From assembly GCA_002104945.1 (NCBI GenBank), contig MCFH01000005.1, positions 186,001-250,000 on the forward strand: a DNA stretch of 64,000 nt, written 5' to 3'. Of this stretch, positions 1-17,726 are shown in pieces (position 1 is the stretch's first letter; the number at the start of each line of letters is the position of its first letter). Made by a program: the position numbers and the translations under genes. This DNA is from Piromyces finnis (Eukaryota > Neocallimastigomycota > Neocallimastigomycetes > Neocallimastigales > Neocallimastigaceae). The notes below the pieces were generated by a model, which saw only the letters and a program-made list of their open reading frames with translations, was not told the DNA's origin and did no database searches.

Positions 1-91
1 CTTTCAATGATAAACTTTCAAAAAAAAGTTCTCAGATTATTATAATATTTATTGACATTAATATTATTAGACTTTGTTATCAATTATACTT

Positions 92-597
92 TTTAAATTT
101 GTCAATGATATTCTTGATAAATTCGAAAAATATAGTGTTAATGCTAAAGAAAAAAAAATTGTGGTCGATTCTTTACTGATGATATTATGCTTATCACTCC
201 TCAATAAATTATTAAGGTGAGAGTCTGTAAATAGAGAGTTAAGAATCAAAGGACCTTTGATATTAATATATTATATTTATTACATTAACTCTTAATATAA
301 TTAATTTTGTTATACCACCATCTAACTATATTACATCCTCTATTTAGTATTCATACCTTTTCAGAAACCAATTAATATATTAATACATCAATGAAACCAT
401 TTAATTAAAATCAATTATCTCTATGATAAAATAACTCCAAAATTAAATCATTCTTTTTATTTTTATGTAATTGTAGTATATATATCTATATCTATATCAA
501 AAGGTGTATCTTAATATTACCTGTTCTTAGTACAGTTCTCTTTGAACCCAATAAAGCTGGTATAAAAGAGAGTAGCAAATTAGAAAGGATAAAGTAA
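92..597 (+). CDS. possible 3' end of an unidentified gene, two exons
   Basis: Unrecognised. An open stretch at about 92-214 reads FVNDILDKFEKYSVNAKEKK and continues with a leucine-rich helical-looking segment ending NKLLR. It stops at a good donor (AAG|GTGAGA). A second open stretch reads LPVLSTVLFEPNKAGIKESS and ends LERIK before a TAA at 595-597; acceptor choices near 506 or 534 both keep the phase left by the first exon. The residue composition resembles an alpha-helical repeat protein, but no family was identified. The upstream part would lie outside the window. It could equally be decayed coding sequence. Confidence 0.3.
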
Positions 598-2300
598 AGA
601 AGAAGTTTTAATACAGATTATTTTATCTTTTTATATTTAACTTTTATTAAATTATAATATTAATAAATAAAATTGCATGTTACAAATGGCTAAAATAAAA
701 ATATATATATATAAAATTGTACTACATTTTAAAATTAATATCTTGAGTGTATGACAAAAAAACAAAAAATTTATTTTCAAATTAAATCTTAATATTAAAT
801 AATATATATAATTTATTATATATACATTTTATTTTTGTTAAAGTAATTTATCATTAATAATGCTATATTATATTAATAAAGAAGAAATAAAAAAAAATTT
901 AACATGAATTAGGAAACATTTAAAATAAATTATAATAATAATTAAAATAGCTATAATTTTTTAATCCTAAAAAAGGTTTTTGCTACCTATCGTAGGGATA
1001 ATTTTGATATTTTCAGCCATAAATAAACCATTATTAAAATTTTTTTCTACTATCTTATATTAAGAGGATAGGTTAATTTTATATTAATTGTTAATATTAA
1101 TTCAACATAATTTTAATTTATATACAATATATTATAATGTACTCCACATATATGTATTAGAAATTTAATAAATAGAAATTAATTATGAATAAAATATGTT
1201 AATATAATTATAATATATTGAATTAGTATTAATTTGTGATAAATTTATGAAACCTTATTATAATTAATTTTTAACACTTCCATATTTTTTTTTGTAGTTT
1301 TTTTATTCATATAATAATTTTATAATTGAATATTTAAAGCTATTTATACATTTTATTTTATTCTATTATATTTTACAATTAAAATAGATTTTATATTATC
1401 TTTTAATTATATTAATAAAAAATAATTAATTGCTGTAATTAAAAGATAAATTGGGTATAAAAAATAAAAAAAAAAATAATTAAAATAATAAAAATATAAA
1501 GAAATACAAGTAAAAAGTAGATGAAATTTTAATGTTAATATACATTTATACATAGAATTAAAAAAAAAAAAAATTGTTGTTTAATAAATAAAATTTTTAT
1601 ATTTGATGCATACTAATTTCAAAAATAATTGCTTTTTATTATATCTACAGTACTAATATTTTATCCATAAATATATTCATTATTTTTTTATTATATATAT
1701 ATATATACAAATATCTATATAAAGCATAAAAGATATAAATAATAAGATTATTTATTTGTTCATAAACAAATAAAATTATTTTATTAAAAAAAAAATAAAT
1801 AATTATTATATATAAATACATTGTTTCATAAAATAGCAAAACCGCTTTATTATCTTAAAAATATAATTAAATGAAAATTAAATAAACAATATTTGTTTAT
1901 TATATGCTATTTAATTTTTAAGAGCATATTAATAATAAAAAAAAAGAAAAAAGTAAGAATAATTCTTATAAATTGTTGAAAATTATATAAATTACTAAAG
2001 AAAATACTTTCTATCATTTATATAGAATATAAGATTATATTTCTAAATCTTATATAAAACATTTGAACAGTAAACTTGATAATATTACTATTACTATATG
2101 TTACTATATCATTAAAAAAAAAAAACAATAATAATAATAATAATTATATATAGTCAATTATAATTATATAATTTTAAAAAAAAAAAAAAAAAAAAAAATA
2201 AAATAAAAAACAAAAAATAAAATAATTATTCAGTACTTTTATAAATCAAAAAAAAAATAAATAAATAAATAAAATAAAATAAAATAAAAAATATAAATAA

Positions 2301-2331
<31 letters not shown>

Positions 2332-2363
2332 GAGTAAAAATATTATATAATTTAAAATTAATA
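598..2363. other. AT-rich intergenic region
   Basis: No convincing gene was found. The stretch is dominated by A/T homopolymers and TA dinucleotide runs, with a poly(A) run near 2175-2200 and an (ATA)n microsatellite at about 2302-2331 just upstream of the K+ channel start. It presumably contains the channel promoter, but no specific site can be named. Confidence 0.6.
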
Positions 2364-4699
2364 ATGGATTATAGACATCTACCTTTAATATCAGGCTTAT
2401 TAATAGCCTTTTCATTATTTTTAAATTTCTTTGCTACTACAAACAATACATGGTTACTTAAAACTTATCCTCCTATAGATGAATACAAAAACAATATATG
2501 TAAAATTTCGCAAATAAATTATATTGTAAAAAATTTTTAATATAACAAAAATTTATTTATATACTAATTTTATGTTTAATATAATTTAATTCAATTTCAA
2601 TTTTAATATTTAAATAAACTAAAACTAATTAAAATAGTAATGCAATTATTATTATGGATAACTTTATTTCTTGCTATTGGTAGTACAATATGTTTATTCA
2701 TGAGACTATTTGAAAAATCTCTTATTAGAGTAACAAATCTTTGTATTATGTTAAGTTTATCTCAAGGTAATTATGGCTGTAAAATAATTTTATATATATT
2801 TATTATATTTTTATATATCATATATGTTAATTAATAATATATTCTAATAATACATTTAAATCAAAATAAGGATCAATATTAGTTATAATTGTATTGTTGT
2901 TTGCATTATTTAACCCATTAAAAGAAGAATTGGAATATTCAGAAGGTAAAACATTATTAGTGATTAAAATATGTCAACATTAGAAATATATTTTTAACTA
3001 ATATTTTATATATTCCTAATAGGCTTTTTCAGTGCAATTCAAGCATCATGCATATGCTTTCTTACAGCATCATTTTTATTCTTTGATAAAGTTACCACTG
3101 TTGACTTTGAAACTAAAGGTAGTGGTTTTTCTCGTGTTCAACGAAAATTAGTTATTTTAGTATCAGTCGCCATTCTCTATGTTTCTTTTGGTACATATAT
3201 ATTTTCGCGAATGGAACCATGGTCCTCGAAAGAAAGCATGTTCTTTATTATTACTACTTTAACAACTATAGGTATATAAGAAAAAAGCTTAAATATATTG
3301 TGCCAATAAATAAAGAAATGAAATTATTTAATAAAAATAATGATAGATATAGCAAATACTTTTAAATATAAATAATATATAATAATACATATATACATCA
3401 TTATTAAAGAAAAAAATTTTTTAATTAATTTACAATGAAAAAAAGGTTTTGGTAATCGTGCACCAAAGAATGATCATAGTAGATTATTCATTATTGTTTA
3501 TTCTATTGGTGGTATGGCAATACTCGCTTACACAATTTCAGTCATAAGTGAAGTGTTAAAAGAAAATGTAATGGTTAGTTTTCAAACCCAATTAACTATG
3601 TTTAGAGAAAAACGTTATGAGAGAATTTTATGCAGTAATGATGACAAAATAAACACAAATAGTGACGCAGTACTTAATTTAAATGATTTTGATGAAGAAG
3701 AAGAAGAAAGAAAAATAGTTTTAAATGATCAAAAACAAATGACTAAAAAGCAATTTACATTTGCAATTCTATTAATGATTTCATCTTGGGCTGGTGGTGC
3801 TCTAACTTTTTATTATACCGAAGGTTGGACTTTCATAGAGGCTTTTTATTTCTGTTTTATATCATTTTCAACAATAGGTTTCGGTGATTTAGTCCCAACA
3901 ACATCAAGTAGTTTATCCAGTAAGTAAAAAATTTTATTATAAAAAAACTGATATTTTTTAAGAAAAAAATATTAAAAATTTTTTATATTTATTTTTATGT
4001 TTTGTCCTGTTCTATTGCTTTACGATAATGATATCAAATATTACAGTATTTAATATTTGGATTATTTTAGAAATTGCAACAATGACATATTTAGCTTCTT
4101 CAGCAACTAATTATATTGAACTTAAATGGCAAGATAGTATTGATTCAAAAGACGAAAATAACGAATTAGAAGATGCATTAGATATTATTCGTGGCAATTC
4201 GAAAAAGAGAATATCGTTTGGTGAAAAAAAAAATAATAAAAACGAAGAAAGTATCCAAATGAACATAGTTAATAAAGACAATGAAATAAGACATCGTACA
4301 GTTATTCAAAATGATTTAGATAATTGGGAAGATGCTACGGAATCTTTTGAAAATATATTAAATAATACTGTTAAAATTAATAATGCTATGAAAATCCTTC
4401 AAACAAATATCAATATATTAAAAGAAGGTTATTATAAAAATTATAGAAATGAAGAAAATGGCATTCATCCCCAAAATTCATTAGATAAAACCATTGAAAA
4501 TACTATAAGAATTATTGAAGAATCCTGTGATACTATAAAAACTATTTCTATAGGAGAAGACGATAAAACTGAAAAGGGGGGAAAACATATTATTACTGAA
4601 TTTAATATTGAAGAAGTTAATGACAGAAGAGCAATATTTGTAAATGAAGATGAACAAACATTAATTATGCATAGTCGTGATCCGACCTCTAATAATTAA
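2364..4699 (+). CDS. TOK1-like outward-rectifier two-pore potassium channel
   Basis: Plasma-membrane K+ channel of the fungal TOK family (eight membrane segments, two pore loops). Six exons were joined by hand: 2364-2499, 2638-2766, 2871-2945, 3023-3271, 3446-3919 and 4047-4699, totalling 1716 nt and 571 aa in one frame. Four hydrophobic segments precede the first pore. Pore 1 carries TTIGFGN and pore 2 carries STIGFGDLVP, the K+ selectivity-filter signatures. A charged cytoplasmic loop rich in Glu and Asp lies between TM6 and TM7. The last segment, NIWIILEIATMTYLAS, is TM8, followed by a hydrophilic C-terminal tail of about 190 residues. The start is the first ATG before TM1. The family assignment is strong; gating properties cannot be read from the sequence. 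Confidence 0.9.
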
Positions 4700-5610
4700 A
4701 TTATTATATAAAATTTAAATATAGAAAATAAAATTAAATTCAGAATATTTTTATATAGATATATTTATAGTGAAATGAAATATATGATAATTAGTACTTG
4801 ATACCAAATTAAAATATATATATATTAAAATAAATAATCCTTATAGATTTTTATTAATATAGATTTAACACTTTCAATTAATTCTATTATACTACTTCAA
4901 AATTTTGTTAATATTTAATGATAAAAAAAAATTAAATAAAATGTAAAAAATTTTTAAATTTAATAACTTTAAGAAAAAGAAAACTCTATCATGAGTATCA
5001 TGAGTAATTAATATATTAAATAAATAAATAACAAACTAGAAAAAATTAGAAAAATAAATAAATAAATATAAGCATATTATCTTATATTTATTTATTTTCT
5101 ATTTTGATATATTGATATATAACTTATATGAGCTAAGTTTTTTATTTTCTATTTATATATTATTTTAATGTATCCATTATTTACATATGTAGGAATTATG
5201 TGTATTTTGTATTTTAATGTTAATTTCGCAACTATTATAAATTTATATTTATACTACATTTTTTGACTAAAACTAAATCACATACATTAAAGTAATAATT
5301 AATTTAAAATATATATAATCTATAAAATTATAAAATTATTAATATTTTAATGGGTTAATTTGAAAATTTACACAACTTAACCATTAAAAAATCAAATTTT
5401 ATTTTTAATTATAAAAAAAAGTTACCATAGAAAAAAAAATTATTTCATTTATAATAGCTTCTTTTATTAAAATTATAAATAAATTTAATATAAAAAATAA
5501 AATGTTCTATTATGAATACAATTGAATATTATTATTGAGTGTAAATATTTTAATATTTATTTTTATCTTTATTATTTATGGTTTTTCTGTTTAAATTATT
5601 GGTTTTATTA
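4700..5610. other. AT-rich intergenic region
   Basis: This lies between the 3' end of the K+ channel gene and the 3' end of the first beta-helix receptor gene, which converge. It contains only A/T-rich low-complexity sequence. No RNA gene or conserved block was recognised. Confidence 0.6.
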
Positions 5611-10357
<4,747 letters not shown>

Positions 10358-10712
10358 TTTTAAAATTATATTATTAAAAAAAAATAATAAATATTTATTA
10401 TATTTTTGCTTTCTTCTATATATTTAAAAATCATATGAAATAAAATTAAAATTTTACATGTTTGTTTCAAAAATTTTCCTATTTTATTAATAATTTTTCC
10501 TTTATGTTACATAACTAATATTAAATATATATATTTTACTTAGAGAATGAATTTAATAAGAATATTACATTATATATAATATTTACAATATTACTATATT
10601 ATAGTTGTTGTAATATATAAATTAATATTTTCCCTTTTTTATAATATTAATTAAAGACATAAAGGACATTGTAATAAAATTAAAAAAAAAATATTAATTA
10701 ATTAATATTTCC
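10358..10712. other. short intergenic spacer between tandem receptor genes
   Basis: 355 bp of AT-rich sequence between the stop of the upstream paralogue (10713) and the start of the downstream one (10357), both on the minus strand. It would hold the terminator of one and the promoter of the other. No motif was recognised. Confidence 0.6.
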
Positions 10713-13700
10713 TTATCCATATTCATGGATATGTGCAAGTTTTTCAGCATTTGTGATAAACTTTATATGCCCATCTGATATTTCAATTATTTTTGAACAA
10801 TATTTATAAGATTTAATGAATTGTTTATTATTATGAGCAATTTCAACATTTGATAATTTTCTATCACACCCACATAAATAAGAAAAATGTTGATAACAGA
10901 ACTCATTTGTTGGATATATAAAATATGATCTTGAATCATTGCATAAATCTTTTTTGATGAATATATATTTAAATATTATTCCAAAATATATTATATATAC
11001 TGAAAAATCACATAATATATTCATTAGATAATTAAAGTATATGTTGTATTTTATATTTGTTAATTTAAAATAACCTATAATCTAAATATTTAAAAATTTA
11101 TATATAAAGGGATTAATAGTTTGATATATAATATTAATATTAACTAATTTATTTAATACTTATAATAAAAATATAAAATAGTATTTATTCTATTTACATT
11201 TGTAATTAGTCTTAATGACACAATAACAATAACTGAAATAAAAATTAATTTTACATGATAGAAGATCATTTCATAATTTGTTAATACTTTGAGTTTTAAC
11301 AGTAATATAATAAAAAAAAAAAATTCCAATGCATCAAATATTTTTTCGCTTGTTTCTAATGAGGATTTAAATTTATATTTATTGTTTGTTAGAATTATTT
11401 CTCCTTTATTATGCTTTATATATCCTTTATATATAATTATAAATATTAATATGAATATTATCATTATGTAGTAAAACAAACACATTTTATAAAAGCTATA
11501 ACTTTTGTTTATATTATTAATATATTTTTTTATTCTTAATTCTGATTTTACTGTATTATTATCTATATTTGATATTGTTGATATATCTATTGTTTTCCCT
11601 TCATACTTTCTTGCATCATTATATTCTATATTAGAATCAATCGAAAATAAATCATCATTTTGTTTGATATTTATTGAAATAGATTTATTAGTTTCATATT
11701 CCTTATTACCAATTCCGGAAATCTCTGCTAAGAAAATAGAAATACTAAAAATTATATACATTATAGTAATCCCTAAATACTTAAATAAAAAATTATAGCA
11801 ACTTTCAATCCAATTTTCCTTACAAATAAAATAAGTGCTGAAAATATTACATATTAGACCTATTAATAGAATTAAATGCTTTGTTAAACCTACATCAGAA
11901 ACAATTCCAGCATTTTTATTTACTAGCAATATTAATATAGTGACTATAAAAATTGATATTATTATGGATGAAACTATTTTTGTTGTAAATTTTAATGTAC
12001 TACATTATAAAATATATTAATATAAATTAAAATAAGAATACATTGTATTTAACATAAATAAACTTATATTTAAGTAAAGATAATTGATTAACATCAATTG
12101 TCTTTATTTTTATTCTTCTTACAATAAATCTTCATATATATATTCTTGACAGTCTTCTCCCGTATATCCATCTTTGCATACGCATTCATTATATTCTGGA
12201 CTATTTACATTAGGATTTATTGTACTTGGTAAACAATATGATACTGTTGAATTACACCAAGAATGACATATTGGCTGTTCACAATGGAAACATCTATTGT
12301 TATCAATAATAGTTACTTGATTTCTACTATCACAACCATTTAATTTTAAATTAATGCTTGTTGTATTAAATATTAGATGATAATCATTATTGTCTGATAC
12401 AAATTTCAACGTTATATTAAGACTTTTATTACTAAGTATTCTAAAATATTTTAAATCACATTTCCCTTTATTTATTTATTTATTAGTATTATTATTAAAT
12501 ATTAATGTTAATTATATTAATTTACTAATTTTTTATTTATTAATTCATTGTTTTTTTTACCTTGTACAAAAGATCCAATATTTCCTGATTTATTTATTAT
12601 TAAGGAATCTAACATTTCGTCATCATCATTTAATTCTACTTCAACTTTTAATGTAATATCAGAAAAATATTTCAGTCTATCAACTACTAATTGATTATAC
12701 TTATCATATAAAGAGAATTCTAAAGGAATATAGTCTCCACTTTGATATTTCTGATATATAAAATCATTATAATTATTTAATGCAATATAATATGGTTGAG
12801 AAGAATAATCTGATCCATATGAACTAGCTTTGTTTCCTTTAAAATTTCCTTTTATATTAGAAATATATGAGATTGAGTCATTAACTGTATAAATAGCACC
12901 TCCAGATACACCAGCATAGTTTCCAGTAAATTTTGAATCTTCTATAGAAATCTTATTAAACTTATTTAAGTAAATTGCACCACCAAAATACGTTGATTCA
13001 TTTTCTTTGAAAGTATTATTTATAAGTATTATTTCCCCTTCAATATAATTATCAATATAAATAGCACCACCATTTTTATCAGAGACATTATTATTAAACT
13101 TATTATTATACAATTTTATAGATCTTGACAATAAATCATTTAAGCATCTTATAATTTATATTAAATAAATAGATTTTTTTTAAAATATATTAATATAAAA
13201 ATTATTTTTAATATTTATATATATATTATAATTATATTACTCATTTAAACATACAATGCTCCTCCATTACCATTTGCAATATTATTATTGAATTCTGAAT
13301 TTAAAATTTCTAACTCTTGATTGCCATTTGATATTTGAAATATTCCACAATTATTTTTATTTAAATTTGTATTATTCAACATTATTAAATCATCTATATT
13401 CATTGTTGACTATTTTAAGAATATTAATATATTAAAAAAGAATTATTTATTATTTATTGATTAAATTAAAAAATTAATAATATTACTTTTTTTGAAGTAT
13501 TTTCTATTAATGAACCATAAGCGTAATTATTTTGAATTGTTATATCTTTTAAAAAAATTTGATTCATATTTCCCTTAAATTTTATTAATGGACCATTTGA
13601 TTGACATGAATATATTTTTAATTGTTCTATATTTATTTTTGAATTCTCAAGTTCATTTGTATTTATCTTTATCAGTGACGAATTATCCCCTAAACATTGA

Positions 13701-15447
13701 ACGTCATTAATTTCAATATTGGATAATTCTATCCTATTATTATAATTAAAATTTATAAAAGCTTCGGAATTAATTTTTGAATGACTTACATTAATATTTG
13801 ATAATTTATACTGAGTTTCTTCTCCAAAAATTCCGTTCCCTTGAATTCTTTTAATATAATATATTATTAATTTAATTTACTAAAATTATAACAATTTATT
13901 TATGATATATATATTAACAATAATATATTTTTATATATACGTTATATTTTGAAAGCAAGTATTAGAAATAATAATATTTGACATTTTCCCATAATCTATC
14001 AAAGGAAGTGAGTTCTTTATGTTATAATTTTTGAATACTGAATCTTCAATAGTAATATAACTATTTAATACCTGGAAAATAGTACTTGTATCTTTTTTTA
14101 ATAAAAGTAATTATTATAATTTTTTTAGATTTAAGAATGTAAACTATATAATATTAATACGTACTTTCAAAAGTAGTATTACTAATGACAGTTGAATCTG
14201 AATATTCAATTGTGAATAAATGATTTGCTCTGGAGTAATTATTAATAATACTACAATTTTCTATCCTTATGATAATTGTATTATGTATATATATTATTGA
14301 TTAAATAATTAATTATATTTGTATAGTTTTACTATATATATAATAATATTAGAAAAAAAAGTATATCTTCTGTTACTTTAAACTGGATAATCTATTCAAT
14401 ATTAATGGCATATCATCATTTATATAATTATTAAAGATTTTTGTATTTTTAATATATACTTGGTTTCCAATTCCAAATGATTCAATTAAGTTGGCACTTG
14501 CTTCATTACGTATACCTTTATTGCTATTAAATATACCTTTATTAATCAAATTTTTTATAATCATTAATATAGGTATTCTTTTTTTCATTTCATATTAAAT
14601 AATTAAATAATATAAAAATAATTACAATTATCTATAGTTAACCTTCCAGATTGAAGTATAACTATATTTTCATTACTTGAAAAGGTGCTTTCTGTTATTA
14701 TTATGTTTTGACAGACATTATTTTTTATATTCGTAGTAAAATATTTTAAAACAATGTAAAATAAATTTTCAGAATTTTCACTTTTTCAATTGAAAAAAAA
14801 AAAAATCAATATTAATATAATATATAATATATAATATTCATTTATTTATGTATGTATATAATTAACACCTACTAAAATTGACATTTTTTAACGATTATTG
14901 AAGGTTGTTTATCTAAACTAATATTGGGATTACAATCATAATATCTCAAATATTTCAATATAATACTTTTATTATTTCTAAATATGCAATTTTGAAACTT
15001 CAATATAAAATTCATTGATTCTGATATAATTTGAAATATTGAAAGTAATGTATTTCCATTATGGTTATAGTTTTGAAATATAATATTTTCAAAAGAGAAA
15101 TTACATCCCGTATTTATACAATTTGAATCAAATTCAATATGAAATATTCCTTTATTTGTATTTTTATAATCAAAAATAGTCCCGTTTTTATTCATTCCAA
15201 TAAATTTAACATTTCTTTCAATATTAAAATCAAAATTATATAATATTGTTAAATCATAACATTCATCTACAAAATATATATTAATATCTTCATTTGATAT
15301 CAATAGGTCTTTTGTTACATTTTCACCCAAATTCTCAAAGTAAGTACTGTTATTATATACATAGATATTTTTAGTTAAAGTTGAACTTACATTATATAAT
15401 ATAAATAATAATATGTATATTAGAATAATGTTTTGAATGATCATCAT
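10713..15447 (-). CDS. beta-helix/EGF-like/7TM receptor-like protein, upstream paralogue
   Basis: Same layout as its neighbour at 5611-10357. It starts with a signal peptide (MMIIQNIILIYILLFIL). Many short exons (15.4-12.5 kb) follow with beta-helix motifs: NGGAIYID, NTFKENESTYFGGAIYL and GVSGGAIYTVND. An EGF-like Cys module lies around 12330-12120 (CHSWCNSTVSYC, CVCKDGYTGEDCQE). The first part of a 7TM domain is encoded at about 12.0-11.15 kb (DVGLTKHLILLIGLI after TM1). The last exon (11070-10713) encodes a final hydrophobic segment and a Cys-containing tail (FSYLCGCDRK, CSKIIEISDGHI). A phase-1 intron at 12466-12560 sits at the position occupied by the trinucleotide repeat in the paralogue. 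Tandem duplication is the simplest origin. Surface sensing or adhesion is inferred from the domains only. Confidence 0.75.
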
Positions 15448-16241
15448 TATGCTATATATTTTTTTTCATATATTTATTTATTAAAGTAAAACTTTCTATA
15501 TATAATAAATTGAACTATAATTTTCTATTCATTCATATAAGAAATTATTAAATAAAACTTAACCATCTTAATCTTTAAAAAATAAAAAATTTTAAAAAAT
15601 AAAAAATTTTAAAATATAAAATTAACTTTTATAAAATAAACATGTTTAATTATAATAACAAATTTTTAATATTTTAGTTTTAAAGTTTTAATATTTTTAT
15701 GTTATAACCGAATTTTATAATAATTTTAAACATTTTATAGATCCTTTTTTATGAAAATTAAGGTTAAAGATAATTATTTAGGATTAGATTATAAATAAAT
15801 AAATAAATTTATCTTTATAATACTTTTTTAATATATTATATAATTATAATTTTATTCCTTATTTATTATTATTTTCTTTCATTATTATTTTATCAATATT
15901 TACAAAAAAATAAACATTGTCTTTTTTCTTTTCAATTTTTAAATTAACATAAAATAAAATAATAATTCTATTAACATAACTGACTCAGACCATTTTATAT
16001 CGCACTTAAATGTAACAAGGTGCAAAAATAATGGGGCGGCGATTTCGATCTTTATCCATCAACAAATTTAAATTCGGACGGACAAATCATTCACAACCAT
16101 TCTTCAATGTCAGCTTGAATAGAAGGTTCATTAGAGATTAAAATAATGAATAAACTTTAATATTTTATAGTAATAAAATTTTAAATATTTTATTGAATTT
16201 TTATGGATAAAATATTTTTAATATGATTGGCTACTTCATCA
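15448..16241. other. intergenic region with a higher-GC island
   Basis: Mostly AT-rich. The exception is about 15980-16140, which is clearly richer in G and C and includes TGACTCA (a GCN4/AP-1-like motif) at 15981-15987 and GGGGCGGCG. In one + frame it reads DHFISHLNVTRCKNNGAAIS. After a shift to another frame it reads FGRTNHSQPFFNVSLNRR. This resembles a broken FLYWCH-type zinc finger of the kind carried by MULE-type transposases. It is most likely a relic, not an active gene. Confidence 0.35.
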
Positions 16242-17412
16242 TTAAAAAAATATATAAAATACTGAAAAAATTAATAATACAATAAGTATAATTAATAGAT
16301 ATAATATTGTGTTTGAAGATAAAGGTATATTGTCAACTTTATCTTTATTGTTTTGTGTCGGCGAAATTTTTGCAGTTTTACGTTCTCTAAGCTTATTATT
16401 TATTACATGTGAATTTACTGGTGGAAAAGGTTGTTCTATATTATTATCACATAATTCTGGGAAAATGTCTAAAAGCATAATTAATTAGTTTTAAAACCTT
16501 TTTTTTAAATATATGTATATATAACATTTAGAGATATTACTTCTAAATTTAAGATCATTTCTATTATACTCTTTTGATTTTTTTGAAAATTCTATTTTAT
16601 CCTTCTTTGAAGTTATAATGCTTCCAGTGGTTGGTGTTTCTTCCAACTTATTTAATTAAAAATTAATAAAAAATTTTTTTTTATGTTTCTTTATATATGT
16701 ATACATATATATATATATAAAATATGAATACCATAAAACTTAAAAGGCCTGTTAATATGGTAGAAACACTCCAAGCTGGATTCCAAGTCTTTGCTATGAA
16801 TAAGTTAAATGATAAAAAATTCAAATTATAAAAATATTATTTTATAATTAAAGATATATTTTATATAAAAAATTTAATATTTACGATGATAGTCACTCAT
16901 AGATAAACAAAGCCTAAAATTTGTTTTAAACCGACCTATAAATATATTTAAATTAAGTTAATAAGTTTTATTATATGAATGTTTTTACCTTATTTATTTT
17001 TTAAATAAATACCATTTGGGGTCATCATTTTTATTGAAGGAGGTTTATATGGATATTCCGTAGGAAAATTAAGAATTCCATGATATTCTCCATCTTTAAA
17101 GTAGAATAATAAATTAAAAACTGTTTTAATATATTAATTATTTTACTAGTTTTAATTGAAAATATTACTATGATATGGTGAATCTGGGGGTCCAGTTATA
17201 ACATAATGCCTTTAAAAAATAAAATAAAATTAAAAACATTTAATTTATATTATTTTTAACACATCAATAAATAATAATTCAATTATTTTAAGGATTATAC
17301 ACCATTCTAAAATATTTGATTCCAATGGTTTAGCAATAATAAACGGTGGTGGATTTTTCATTATATTTATATACTCTTTGGTTAATCTTTTATACGCACT
17401 TTTTGTTGCCAT
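16242..17412 (-). CDS. UBC6: Ubc6/UBE2J-type tail-anchored ubiquitin-conjugating enzyme E2
   Basis: E2 enzyme of the ER membrane that passes ubiquitin to ERAD substrates. Seven exons: 17412-17303, 17209-17169, 17093-17013, 16935-16885, 16793-16732, 16646-16541 and 16468-16242. They total 678 nt and encode 225 aa. The N-terminus is [18 protein letters not shown], followed by GPPDSPY and the beta-sheet region [20 protein letters not shown]. The active-site cysteine falls in [10 protein letters not shown] at residue 87, the position I recall for yeast Ubc6. TPNG replaces the usual HPN motif, as is normal in this family. A polar linker leads to a single C-terminal membrane anchor ([21 protein letters not shown] region, split here by its charged flank), giving a cytosolic enzyme tethered at its tail. 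Confidence 0.93.
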
Positions 17413-17726
17413 TATTTACTTATATTTTAATTTATAATAAATCTTATAAAAAGTCAATATATACTTATTTTTTTTCTTAATTATATTTATATATAATTTA
17501 TTTTCAATTATAAATTTTTAATTATAATGAAATTTTAAATTTTAATCATTATAAATTAAGTTTTTAAAAATTTTATTTTATTATATTGTTTATTGTAAAC
17601 AATTAAATCAATTTATGTGAAAATTAATTATAGAAGTTGTAAAAAATTTTTTTTTAATTTTATATATATTTTAATTGATACGGAAAAGAAGAGAGGAAAT
17701 ATTAAAAATACATTTTATGAATTAAA
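17413..17726. other. divergent promoter region between UBC6 and CFAP206
   Basis: 314 bp of AT-rich sequence separating two divergently transcribed start codons, so it should contain both promoters. No specific regulatory motif can be supported. Confidence 0.5.

Noticed and set aside
67-249. 60-residue minus-strand frame
   Set aside because: The + strand reading with a GTGAGA donor is more protein-like. The minus frame has no supporting features.
1645-1839. 64-residue minus-strand frame rich in Ile, Tyr and Phe
   Set aside because: Its composition is exactly that of random AT-rich DNA; no motif or splice context.
16012-16022. GTAACAAGGTG, similar to the start of the conserved 3' end of small-subunit rRNA
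   Set aside because: The match ends after about ten bases; the downstream conserved rRNA sequence is absent.
16031-16141. Mitochondrial ribosomal protein S16, suggested by FGRTNHSQPFF
   Set aside because: The frame ends after 36 codons and lacks the rest of the S16 fold. A FLYWCH-like relic explains the adjacent frame as well.
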